A stretch of 64,000 nucleotides of DNA from Streptomyces avermitilis MA-4680 = NBRC 14893 (GTDB taxonomy: Bacteria; Actinomycetota; Actinomycetes; Streptomycetales; Streptomycetaceae), in the NCBI RefSeq assembly GCF_000009765.2, contig NC_003155.5, forward strand, positions 8,556,001 to 8,620,000, written 5' to 3'. The translations under genes were made by a program, and so were the position numbers. A model generated the notes under the pieces. That model was given only the letters and a program-made list of their open reading frames with translations, did no database searches and had not been told where the DNA came from. Shown here piece by piece: positions 45,096-53,019 of the stretch. Position 1 is the stretch's first letter; each line of letters begins with the position of its first letter.

Positions 45096-47263
45096 CCGAG
45101 CCGGAGGCCGGAGCCGGTCCGCGCCGCCGTCGCGCTGCCCCGAAGCAGCCCTGGCACCGCCGTGTCCTCAGCTCCTTCACGACCTCGGCGGACGCGGAGG
45201 CGGGGGCCGCGGAGCGCCCCTCGGCCCGGCCGGCCGACGGGGCGGCCAGTGCGCACCGCCGCGGCGCCCGCCGCAAGGCGGCGGAGCCCACGGCGATCGC
45301 GCGTGTCACCGTCCGTCTCACGCCCTACGCCCGACGGCTCAAGCCGGAGTACCCGCGGCCGGGCCTCGACGGCTGGCGGCGCTGGATGCCCTCCGTGCGC
45401 CAGTGGCTGGGGATCTGCCTCGTCTCCCTGGGCCTGAGCGGCACGTTCCTGGCCGTCGCCTACGCGGCGACCGACATACCGGACAACCTGAACACGTACG
45501 CCACCCAGCAGGACAACGTCTACTTCTGGGCCGACGGGACACCCATGGCCCGCACCGGCTGGGTGCGTCGGCAGGCGATGCCGCTGAAGGACATACCCGA
45601 GGATGTGCGCTGGGCGGTCCTGGCGGCGGAGAACGCGAGCTTCTACTCCGACCCCGGCATCTCCGTCAGCGGCATCGGCCGCGCGCTGTGGCGCACCGTG
45701 GGCGAGGGGGACACGCAGGGCGGGTCCACCATCACCCAGCAGTACGTGAAGAACGTCTATCTGACCCAGAACCGCTCCGTGACCCGCAAGTTCACCGAGG
45801 CGATGATCGCCGTCAAGCTGGACCAGCGGATGAGCAAGGACCAGATTCTGGAGGGCTACCTCAACACCAGCTGGTTCGGCCGCGGCACCTACGGCATCCA
45901 GCGCGCCTCGCAGGCCTACTACGGCAAGGACGTCGGGGAACTCAACGCCAGCGAGGCCGCCCTCCTCGCCTCCCTGCTCAAGGGAGCCGGCCTCTACGAC
46001 CCCACCCTGAGCCAGGCCAACCACCAGCGGGCCGTGGAGCGGTGGAAGTGGATCCTCGACCGCATGGTGGAGCTCGGCAAGCTGTCGCCCACCGAGCGGG
46101 CCAAGTACACGCACTTCCCCGAGCCGACCAAGCAGGCGCAGACGTACGACACCGGCAACCAGAGCGACTACCTGGTGGAGCTGGCGGCCCAGTACGCCAA
46201 GAAGGCCGGACACATCTCGGACAAGCAGTTCGACCTCGGTGGCTACCAGATCTACACCACCTTCGACAAGAAGCGGGAGGAGGCGCTCACCGCCGCCGTG
46301 AAGAAGGCCCGCAAGAAGGCGCAGAAGGACGACAAGGGCAAGGCCGAAACCGCCCACTACGGGGGCTCTTCGGTGGCTGCCGACGGCCGGATCCTCGCCG
46401 TCTACGGCGGACCCGATCACCGCAAACAGGGCTTCAACGAGTCCAACGCCTCCACCGTCCCGGCCGGTTCGGCGTTCCTGCCGTTCGTCTACGCCGCCGC
46501 GCTGGAGCACGGCGTGCACAAGGACCGCGGATCCACGACGACTCCCGTCACCCCGGATTCCGTATACAACGGTGACGACGGCGTCCCCGTCACCACGCCC
46601 GAGGGTCCCTACTGGGACCGCAGCGGCAAGAAGGTCGCCGCCCACAACGACGGCGGCACGTCCTGGGGGCAGATCACGCTGCGCAAGGCGCTCGCCGAGT
46701 CCGTGAACACCCCCTTCATGCAACTGGGCATGGACGCCGGCCTGGCCACGGTCCGCGAGACCGCCGAGGCGACGGGCATGCTGTCGTCCAGCATGGGGCC
46801 GCAGGTGCCCACCCTGTCCCTGGGCACCTCGACGCCCAGCGCGATCCGGATGGCCAGTTCCTACGCCACCTTCGCGGCCGGCGGCACCCACACCGCGCCC
46901 TACTCGGTGCGCCGCGTCACCCGCAACGGCTCCAAGGTCGACCTCGACACCCCGCGCCCCCGTCGCGCGGTCGGCGCCGATGTCGCCCGTCAGGTCACCG
47001 ACGCGCTCACGGACTCCTTCCGCACCCAACACCCCACCGCGGCACCCGCGTCGGCGCAGGTCGCCGGGAAGGCCGGCACGACGGACAAGGACACCGCCGC
47101 CTGGTACGTCGGCACGAACCGCTCGGTCTCCACCGCGGTGGTCGTCTACCGGATGGACCTGACCAAGAGCCTCGAACCCCTGCCACTGAAGGGGATCGCC
47201 GGTACTCCCGCAACCGGCGTCCCCTACGACATCTGGTCGAGTGCCATGAGTCCCCTCGGCTGA
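45092..47263 (+). CDS. Class A penicillin-binding protein with degenerate transpeptidase motifs
   Basis: A 723-residue membrane-anchored murein synthase-type protein with a basic cytoplasmic tail, one membrane span (about 108-130), a GT51 glycosyltransferase domain and a penicillin-binding domain. GT51 keeps catalytic Glu180 and GGSTITQQYVKN, but motif 1 reads ENASFYSDPG instead of EDxxFxxHxG. In the transpeptidase domain the SxxK motif is SAFL (Ser460, with Leu463 in place of Lys), SxN is kept (SVN), and KTG is KAG (660-662). Acylation is therefore probably impaired. GTG 45092 was chosen for GGGGAG at 6 bases and coupling to the short upstream frame. It may act as a glycan polymerase or as a scaffold. 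Confidence 0.85.
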   Translation: MTEPEAGAGPRRRRAAPKQPWHRRVLSSFTTSADAEAGAAERPSARPADGAASAHRRGARRKAAEPTAIARVTVRLTPYARRLKPEYPRPGLDGWRRWMPSVRQWLGICLVSLGLSGTFLAVAYAATDIPDNLNTYATQQDNVYFWADGTPMARTGWVRRQAMPLKDIPEDVRWAVLAAENASFYSDPGISVSGIGRALWRTVGEGDTQGGSTITQQYVKNVYLTQNRSVTRKFTEAMIAVKLDQRMSKDQILEGYLNTSWFGRGTYGIQRASQAYYGKDVGELNASEAALLASLLKGAGLYDPTLSQANHQRAVERWKWILDRMVELGKLSPTERAKYTHFPEPTKQAQTYDTGNQSDYLVELAAQYAKKAGHISDKQFDLGGYQIYTTFDKKREEALTAAVKKARKKAQKDDKGKAETAHYGGSSVAADGRILAVYGGPDHRKQGFNESNASTVPAGSAFLPFVYAAALEHGVHKDRGSTTTPVTPDSVYNGDDGVPVTTPEGPYWDRSGKKVAAHNDGGTSWGQITLRKALAESVNTPFMQLGMDAGLATVRETAEATGMLSSSMGPQVPTLSLGTSTPSAIRMASSYATFAAGGTHTAPYSVRRVTRNGSKVDLDTPRPRRAVGADVARQVTDALTDSFRTQHPTAAPASAQVAGKAGTTDKDTAAWYVGTNRSVSTAVVVYRMDLTKSLEPLPLKGIAGTPATGVPYDIWSSAMSPLG

Positions 47264-47321
47264 CGCCGGGGGCCGGGCACAGCGCTCCGTTCTCCCTCCC
47301 TCCTCGAAGAATGCGCCTTCC

Positions 47322-48638
47322 ATGACATCGAATGCCGGACGTCGACGCCGCCGCCGTGCCCCTCTGGCCGACCGTCGAGCGGCGCTGACCAGCCGTACCG
47401 GGATCGTCACCATGGCGGTCCTGCTCGTCGTCGCCTGCATCGCCGCGACCTTCCTGGCGTTGAACGGCACGGACGACACGAAGCCGACCGCGTCGTCCAC
47501 CGACGGCGGACGCTCCGGCGACGACACCGACAAGTCGACGAGCGAGCCCAAGTGGGACGGCAAGACGAAGGTGCTCGGCGACGGTTCCACGTCGTACACC
47601 GGGCCGCAGAAGGGACAGCTCAAGCCGGAGCGGCTCAAGCCCGGTGAGAAGCCGCCCCAGTTCGTGGTCTTCTCCTGGGACGGCGCTCTGCAGGGCGACG
47701 ACCAGCTCTTCTCGCACTACCGGGAGTTGGCCAAGGAGTACAACGCCCATATGACGTTCTTCCTGACGGGCATCTATGTGCTGCCCAAGGCCAAGAAGAC
47801 GCTCTACGAACCGCCGATGCACTCGCCGGGCTCCTCCGCGATCAGCTACCCCACCGACGAGCACATCCGCACCACGCTGACGGAGCTCGGCAAGGCGTGG
47901 AAGGACGGCAACGAGATCGGAACCCACTTCAACGGCCACTTCTGCGACGCCAAGGGCGGCAAGGACTGGAGCGTGGCGGACTGGGAGAGCGAGATCAAGC
48001 AGTTCTTCTCGTTCGTCGAGAAGTGGAAGACCAACACCGGCTACACCGATCTGCCGGCCCTCCCGTTCGATGCCAAGCGCGAGATCAGCGGGGGGCGCGC
48101 ACCCTGCCTGGAGGGCCAGAAGAACCTGCTCAAGGCCATGCGGGCGACGGCCAAGGACTACAACTGGCGCTACGACGCCAGCTCCGCGGGCGACTTCCAG
48201 ATATGGCCCGCCAAGAAGAACGGCATCTGGGACTTCCCGCTGCAGATGCTCCCCTACGAGGGCGGCAAGTACCAGGGACTGTCCATGGACTTCAACTTCC
48301 TCTACAACCAGTCCGACGGCGAGACTGAGGGCGATCCGGTCCAGTACCCGCAGTGGCAGGCGGAGACCGTGCAGTCCTACATGGCCGGCTTCAACCGCGT
48401 GTACTACGGCAGCCGCGCACCCCTGTTCATCGGCAACCACTTCGAGAACTGGAACGGCGGCATCTACATGGAGGCCGTCGACCAGGTCATCAAGAACGTG
48501 TGCACCAAGAAGGGCGTCCGCTGCGTGTCCTTCCGTGAGCTGGCCGACTGGATGGACGCGCAGACCCCCGAGGTGCGGGCACAGCTGCGCACCCTGGACC
48601 CGGCCCAGTCGCCCGACTGGTCGGAGGTCGTCAAGTAG
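47322..48638 (+). CDS. Membrane-anchored NodB-like polysaccharide deacetylase
   Basis: A 438-residue protein with a basic N terminus, one membrane span at about 29-47, a charged low-complexity linker to about 110, and an extracytoplasmic deacetylase-type barrel. Motif 1 is FSWDGA (Asp120) and motif 2 is THFNGHF (His202 and His206), the Asp-His-His metal triad of NodB enzymes. The usual TFDDG is changed to SWDG, so the second Asp is missing. It lies 58 bp behind the PBP gene and probably trims cell-wall or surface glycan. Confidence 0.82.
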   Translation: MTSNAGRRRRRRAPLADRRAALTSRTGIVTMAVLLVVACIAATFLALNGTDDTKPTASSTDGGRSGDDTDKSTSEPKWDGKTKVLGDGSTSYTGPQKGQLKPERLKPGEKPPQFVVFSWDGALQGDDQLFSHYRELAKEYNAHMTFFLTGIYVLPKAKKTLYEPPMHSPGSSAISYPTDEHIRTTLTELGKAWKDGNEIGTHFNGHFCDAKGGKDWSVADWESEIKQFFSFVEKWKTNTGYTDLPALPFDAKREISGGRAPCLEGQKNLLKAMRATAKDYNWRYDASSAGDFQIWPAKKNGIWDFPLQMLPYEGGKYQGLSMDFNFLYNQSDGETEGDPVQYPQWQAETVQSYMAGFNRVYYGSRAPLFIGNHFENWNGGIYMEAVDQVIKNVCTKKGVRCVSFRELADWMDAQTPEVRAQLRTLDPAQSPDWSEVVK

Positions 48639-48644
48639 CAACCG

Positions 48645-48770
48645 GCCTGCCCGGCAGGCGAGTTCCCGCTGCCGGACGATGCGGCGGATCAACCGGAATC
48701 AACCTCTCCACGCGGTCTCCATCATTGCGGAGATCGTGCGAAGATTCCGTCCCCGGCATCGAAGCCGGGG
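48645..48770 (+). promoter_or_regulatory. Hairpins between the deacetylase and amidase genes
   Basis: GCCTGCC-C-GGCAGGC (48645-48659) follows the deacetylase stop and may be a terminator. CCCCGGC-ATCGAA-GCCGGGG (48751-48770) sits right before the GAGGGGAAA ribosome site of the next gene and may affect its translation. No known riboswitch was recognised. Confidence 0.45.
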
Positions 48771-48786
48771 TAGAGGGGAAAACTCA

Positions 48787-49935
48787 GTGAGATCAAGGAT
48801 ATTGAGCCGCAGACGCGCCACCGTCCTCGCGGTCGCCGTCTCGGCGGCGCTGCTGCCCGTCTCGGCCGCCGGTGCGGCCACCGGCTCGGCAGCCACTTCC
48901 GGCACGGCCGACCGGGCGACGACCGACGCCTTCGGCCGCATCGCCGACGCGGTGCTCACCGACCGCACCGCGGCGCTGCTCGACCGGCAGCAGCTGAAGT
49001 CCACGGCCGCGAAGATCAAAGGCGGTGTGCGACTGTCCTCGGCGCTGACGAAGACCGAGGGGACGGCACTGTCCGCGCTGCGCGGCCGGCAGTCCCGGCT
49101 CGCGGCCCTGGGGGAGGCGTACACCGCCGCCGACACCCGGGTCGGCGTCGACAAGACCCGCATCAAGGGCTCACGCGCCACGGTCGAGGTCACCGAGACC
49201 ACGGTCCTGACCTACAAGAAGATCCGTGGCGACGAGCCGCGCACGACCGGCTTCAAGGCCCACCACGAACTGACCTTCGTCGCGCAGGCGGACGGCACGT
49301 GGAAGCTGTCGGGCCTGCGCTCCACGGACAAGGGCCCGCGCGCCGTCAACGAGCCCGTCACGACGGCGCCGGCGAAGGTGCGCCCGTCGGCCGTCATCGA
49401 CGCCCCGCGGGCGGCCACCACCTACCCGGCGCCGGCCAACCCGAAGCAGACCACCGGTACCGGCTACGACTACACGGCGATGGCCGCCTACGCCGAGAAG
49501 TACTGGAAGAACTACAACACGGCCTACCGGAAGTTCAACGGGGTCGGCGGTGACTGCACCAACTTCGTGAGCCAGAGCCTGCTGGCGGGCAAGTGGCAGC
49601 CGATCAGCACCGTGACCCCGGAGGAGTACGACACCTGGTACTACGTCGCCAACGGCCAGTCCGACTCCTGGGCGGGCGTGAACGAGTGGTCCTGGTTCAC
49701 CCAGACCGCCAAGCGCACCACACCGCTGGCGAACGTCTACCAGCTGGACGTCGGTGACGTCCTGCAGATGGACTTCGACAAGGACGGGTCCAAGGACCAC
49801 ACCATGATCACGTCCTACCGCGGCTCCAACGGCGTCCCGTACCTGACGTACCACGACGCCGACACCTACCGCCGGTCGCTGTCGAGCCTCATCGCGTCCT
49901 ACCCGACCGCGGCGTTCTACGGGTACCGCACCTGA
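48787..49935 (+). CDS. Secreted Amidase_6-domain protein
   Basis: A 382-residue exported protein. A Sec signal peptide covers about 1-32. A helical, Thr/Ala-rich middle region is followed by a C-terminal Amidase_6 domain of the papain-like NlpC/CHAP type. Its catalytic Cys257 is in GGDCTNFVSQSL and the His338 is in DGSKDHTMI. Such domains cleave peptides or amides, and in this position probably cell-wall peptides. The start is GTG with GAGGGGAAA at 8 bases. It follows the PBP and deacetylase genes on the same strand but is likely a separate transcription unit. Confidence 0.85.
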   Translation: MRSRILSRRRATVLAVAVSAALLPVSAAGAATGSAATSGTADRATTDAFGRIADAVLTDRTAALLDRQQLKSTAAKIKGGVRLSSALTKTEGTALSALRGRQSRLAALGEAYTAADTRVGVDKTRIKGSRATVEVTETTVLTYKKIRGDEPRTTGFKAHHELTFVAQADGTWKLSGLRSTDKGPRAVNEPVTTAPAKVRPSAVIDAPRAATTYPAPANPKQTTGTGYDYTAMAAYAEKYWKNYNTAYRKFNGVGGDCTNFVSQSLLAGKWQPISTVTPEEYDTWYYVANGQSDSWAGVNEWSWFTQTAKRTTPLANVYQLDVGDVLQMDFDKDGSKDHTMITSYRGSNGVPYLTYHDADTYRRSLSSLIASYPTAAFYGYRT

Positions 49936-49942
49936 GCACAGG

Positions 49943-49982
49943 AGCCTCGCCGCACCATGGGCCGCCGTGGTGCGGCGAGGCT
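49943..49982 (+). terminator. Terminator after the amidase gene
   Basis: AGCCTCGCCGCACCA pairs perfectly with TGGTGCGGCGAGGCT over a 10-base loop, 7 bases after the stop. Confidence 0.75.
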
Positions 49983-50092
49983 CTCGGTGCGCTGGCCGGC
50001 CCTGCCTGCGCGCCATGGGCTCCAGCCGCCTGAGCGGCTGGTTTTGCTCGACTTCCTCCTGAGTGTCAGCGGTGGTCCGTACGCTCGGTGGC

Positions 50093-51682
50093 ATGGAGGG
50101 GAACGAAGGGAAGCCGGTACGCGGTGCGGAAGCCGATGCCGAGGCCTGGCAGCGGCTGAGTGCGTACTCCTACCTCAGCGCGCCCGAGCGCCTGGAGTAC
50201 GTCGCGGTGATGCGGGTGTTCTGCGGCACGCTGCTCGCGGACCTGTCCGTACCCGACCTCCTCGCGAAGCTGGCCGAGAAGGGCGGGCCGGGAGCAGCGC
50301 TGGACGCGGAGACGCTCACCCGCAGGCTCGAAGAGCTCGTGCGCTGGGGCAATCTGCTGCGTAGCACGCACACGGTCAGGGCGACGAGCATCGCCGAATA
50401 TCAGCGCTCGCGGTCCCGCTACCAGCTGTCGAAGCTGGGGGAGCGCGTACAGCGCGACGCGGACGAGGTACTGGCCGGGGCCGACGCGGCACGCGAGGTG
50501 AGCAGCGAGCTGCTGGCCCTCGTCGACCGCGGCCTGCGGGAGATCGCCGCCATGGCCGCGGCACCGGGCGGTGCCGATCCGCAGCAGGCCCTGGAGCGGA
50601 TCAGCACGCTCTTCGTGCAGTTCGCCGAATTCGCCGAGTCCGTCCGGGACTTCTACGCCTACCTGGGCCAGGTGCTGGCGCGCTACGACCTCGACTCGGC
50701 CGAGTACCAGGGGTTCAAGGAACTGCTGCTCGACTACGTGGAGGCCATCACCGAGGACGTCTCCTTCCGGGCCCCGCGCATCGCGGCCCACCTGGACGCC
50801 GTCCGGCCGCACCTGCCCGCGCTGCTCGACCGTGTCGACGCACATGCGGCGGGCATCGGAGCGCTCGCCCACGGGCTGACCGAGACGCGGGTGCAGCGCA
50901 GCCGCGGGCGGGACCTCGCGGACTGGGAGGGTCTGCGCGACTGGTTCACCGACACCGGAGGGCACGGAAGCCAGGTCGACCAGCTCAGGGACGCCACCCT
51001 CCGCGCACTGGAGTCGCTGCTCGCCAACGCCAAGCGGATGCTGCGTTCGGCCTCCGGTGAGATGTCCCGCCGCAAGGACCTGCTGCGGCTCGCGGCCTGG
51101 TTCGACGCCGCGGAGCCGGAAGAGGCCCACGACCTGGCGGTCGCCGCCTTCGGGCTGTACGGCGCGCGTCATCTCGGTGTGGCGCCGGACCCCGACCGGT
51201 CCGTGCCGGCGTACGTGAGTTGGTGGACCGGACCCGTGGTGGACGTGCCGGTGGCGCTGCGCGAGCGCGGCAGCAGGGCTCCGCGCGGGCGTGCCGCGGC
51301 GGCCGAGGACCATTCCGAGCAGAAACGCCGCCTCATGGAGCGGGCGCGGCAGCAGGCCGAGGCCCGACAGGCCGCGGCCGACGAACTGCGCAGCGCCTCG
51401 GGCAGGTTCGAGCAGGTGCGCCTCAGCGCCCCGGCCATGCGACTGCTGCTGGAGCTCCTCACGACCGCACTCGGCAACGCCCAGCTGCACAAGGACGCCC
51501 ACGACTTCCTGCTCGACGGCGCGCAGGCGCACGACGCGGACCTCGACATCCGGCTGACCGCCTGGCGCACGCCCGGCAGGTCCACGGTCCTGCGGTCCGT
51601 GGACGGCGACCTGACGGCGGACGATCTCACCGTGGCCGTCGAGAGCGCGTCCGCGCCCGCGGTGGGGGAGGCGAGCGCCTGA
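50093..51682 (+). CDS. jetA: Wadjet JetA-type subunit (DUF2397, TIGR02677)
   Basis: A 529-residue protein, almost entirely helical, of the TIGR02677/DUF2397 family. Known JetA subunits are kleisin-like and bridge the SMC protein in an anti-plasmid complex. The N-terminal region (RLSAYSYLSAPERLEYVAVMRVF, then LEELVRWGNLLRS) looks like the winged-helix part of such proteins. The start is uncertain: ATG 50093 has no clear ribosome site, and GTG 50063 is in frame. It opens a four-gene cassette; its TGA overlaps the next ATG by one base (TGATG). The strong terminator upstream isolates the cassette. Confidence 0.9.
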   Translation: MEGNEGKPVRGAEADAEAWQRLSAYSYLSAPERLEYVAVMRVFCGTLLADLSVPDLLAKLAEKGGPGAALDAETLTRRLEELVRWGNLLRSTHTVRATSIAEYQRSRSRYQLSKLGERVQRDADEVLAGADAAREVSSELLALVDRGLREIAAMAAAPGGADPQQALERISTLFVQFAEFAESVRDFYAYLGQVLARYDLDSAEYQGFKELLLDYVEAITEDVSFRAPRIAAHLDAVRPHLPALLDRVDAHAAGIGALAHGLTETRVQRSRGRDLADWEGLRDWFTDTGGHGSQVDQLRDATLRALESLLANAKRMLRSASGEMSRRKDLLRLAAWFDAAEPEEAHDLAVAAFGLYGARHLGVAPDPDRSVPAYVSWWTGPVVDVPVALRERGSRAPRGRAAAAEDHSEQKRRLMERARQQAEARQAAADELRSASGRFEQVRLSAPAMRLLLELLTTALGNAQLHKDAHDFLLDGAQAHDADLDIRLTAWRTPGRSTVLRSVDGDLTADDLTVAVESASAPAVGEASA

Positions 51683-53019
51683 TGCCCCTGCCCTCCGCGC
51701 ACGACGTCGCACTCGCGGCCGAACGCCACACCGCCGCCCGGCTCCTGCTGGCCCAACCCCTGGTCACCGGCGCCGGACCGCACAGCGACGCCTTCCCGCT
51801 GATCCGACGGCACGCGGACTGGCTGGCCCAGCGCTTCCAACAGGTGTTCGGATACCGCCTGCTGGTGGAGGCCTCGTACGCCCGTCTCTTCAAGGCGGGC
51901 CTCGGCCCCGGCTCGGGCCACCGCCTGGAACGACCGTCGACCGGAACGCCGTTCAGCCCGCGGACGTACGCGTACCTGTCCCTCGCGCTGGCGGTCCTCG
52001 TCACCGCCCCGGAGCAGCTCCTGCTCTCCCGGCTGGTCGCCGACCTGCGGGCCGCGGCCGTCGACGCCGGCATCGAGATCGCCGACACCGGGCGGCAGGG
52101 CGAGCGACGGACCCTCGCGGCCGCGCTGCGGCAACTCGTCGACTGGGGGGTCCTGGTGGAGACCGAGGGACATGTCGCGGCCGTCGCGGAGGAACGGGCC
52201 GGGGAGGCTCTGCTGACCGTGGACCGCGAGATCGCGCGAGCCGTCGTCGCCGGCCCGCTCGCCCAGAGCCGCGACGGCGCGGACCTCGTACGCCGGGCCG
52301 CCGACCCAGGCTTCGGCGGGCCCCGTACGTACGTCCGCTGGCGTCTCGTCGAAACCCCCGTCGTCCACCTCGACGACCTCACGGACGCGGAGCGAGAATG
52401 GCTGCGTACCCGGCAGCGGCGCGAGGCGCAGGCATTCTCCGAACTGCTCGGTCTGGAAGCCGAGATCCGCGCTGAGGGCATCGCCCTGGTCGACACCGAG
52501 GACGAACTCACCGACCTGCACCTGCCAGGAACCGGGACGGTGGCTCAAGCCGCGCTGCTCCTTGTGGAGCGGCTGGTCGACCGGCTGCGTCCCGAAGACC
52601 CGGGCCATCCGGCAGTCGGCGGACGGCTGGTCATCGGCGTACCCGTCCCGGACGGGCTGCTGCCCGCCCTGCTCGACGAACTGATCGAGGAGTACGGCAG
52701 GCGCAGCAACTGGCAGCGCGGTCACCTGGAGGACCGGGACGGATTCCTCGCGGCCGTACTCGACCTCCTCGTCCGGATGCGTCTGATGGCTCCCGCCGGG
52801 CCCGTACGCGCGGAAGGTCACGGCCTGCCCGAGGGGTACGGGGAGACGGTGGCCGACGACCGCTCCGTCACCGATGTCTCTCAGGCGCGCGGCCAGGGCC
52901 GTACGGACGGGGTCTGGATCCTGCTCGCCGCAGCCGCCCGGTACGCCACCACCGTGGCGGTCAAACCCCGCACCGACCAGCCCCCAGCGGACGACGTCTC
53001 CAAGGAGTCGCCCCGATGA
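51682..53019 (+). CDS. jetB: Wadjet JetB-type subunit (DUF2398, TIGR02678)
   Basis: A 445-residue TIGR02678/DUF2398 protein. In characterized Wadjet systems JetB is a KITE-like winged-helix subunit that binds the kleisin. It contains FSPRTYAYLSLALAVLV, and AALRQLVDWGVLVETEGHVA, typical winged-helix segments. ATG 51682 overlaps the jetA stop, and the end overlaps jetC by 4 bp (ATGA), so subunit synthesis is coupled. Confidence 0.9.
   Translation: MPLPSAHDVALAAERHTAARLLLAQPLVTGAGPHSDAFPLIRRHADWLAQRFQQVFGYRLLVEASYARLFKAGLGPGSGHRLERPSTGTPFSPRTYAYLSLALAVLVTAPEQLLLSRLVADLRAAAVDAGIEIADTGRQGERRTLAAALRQLVDWGVLVETEGHVAAVAEERAGEALLTVDREIARAVVAGPLAQSRDGADLVRRAADPGFGGPRTYVRWRLVETPVVHLDDLTDAEREWLRTRQRREAQAFSELLGLEAEIRAEGIALVDTEDELTDLHLPGTGTVAQAALLLVERLVDRLRPEDPGHPAVGGRLVIGVPVPDGLLPALLDELIEEYGRRSNWQRGHLEDRDGFLAAVLDLLVRMRLMAPAGPVRAEGHGLPEGYGETVADDRSVTDVSQARGQGRTDGVWILLAAAARYATTVAVKPRTDQPPADDVSKESPR

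Noticed and set aside
48640..48786. Cyclic-di-AMP (ydaO) riboswitch before the secreted amidase
   Set aside because: Such elements often precede wall hydrolases, but the conserved core was not found, only a simple hairpin before the ribosome site.
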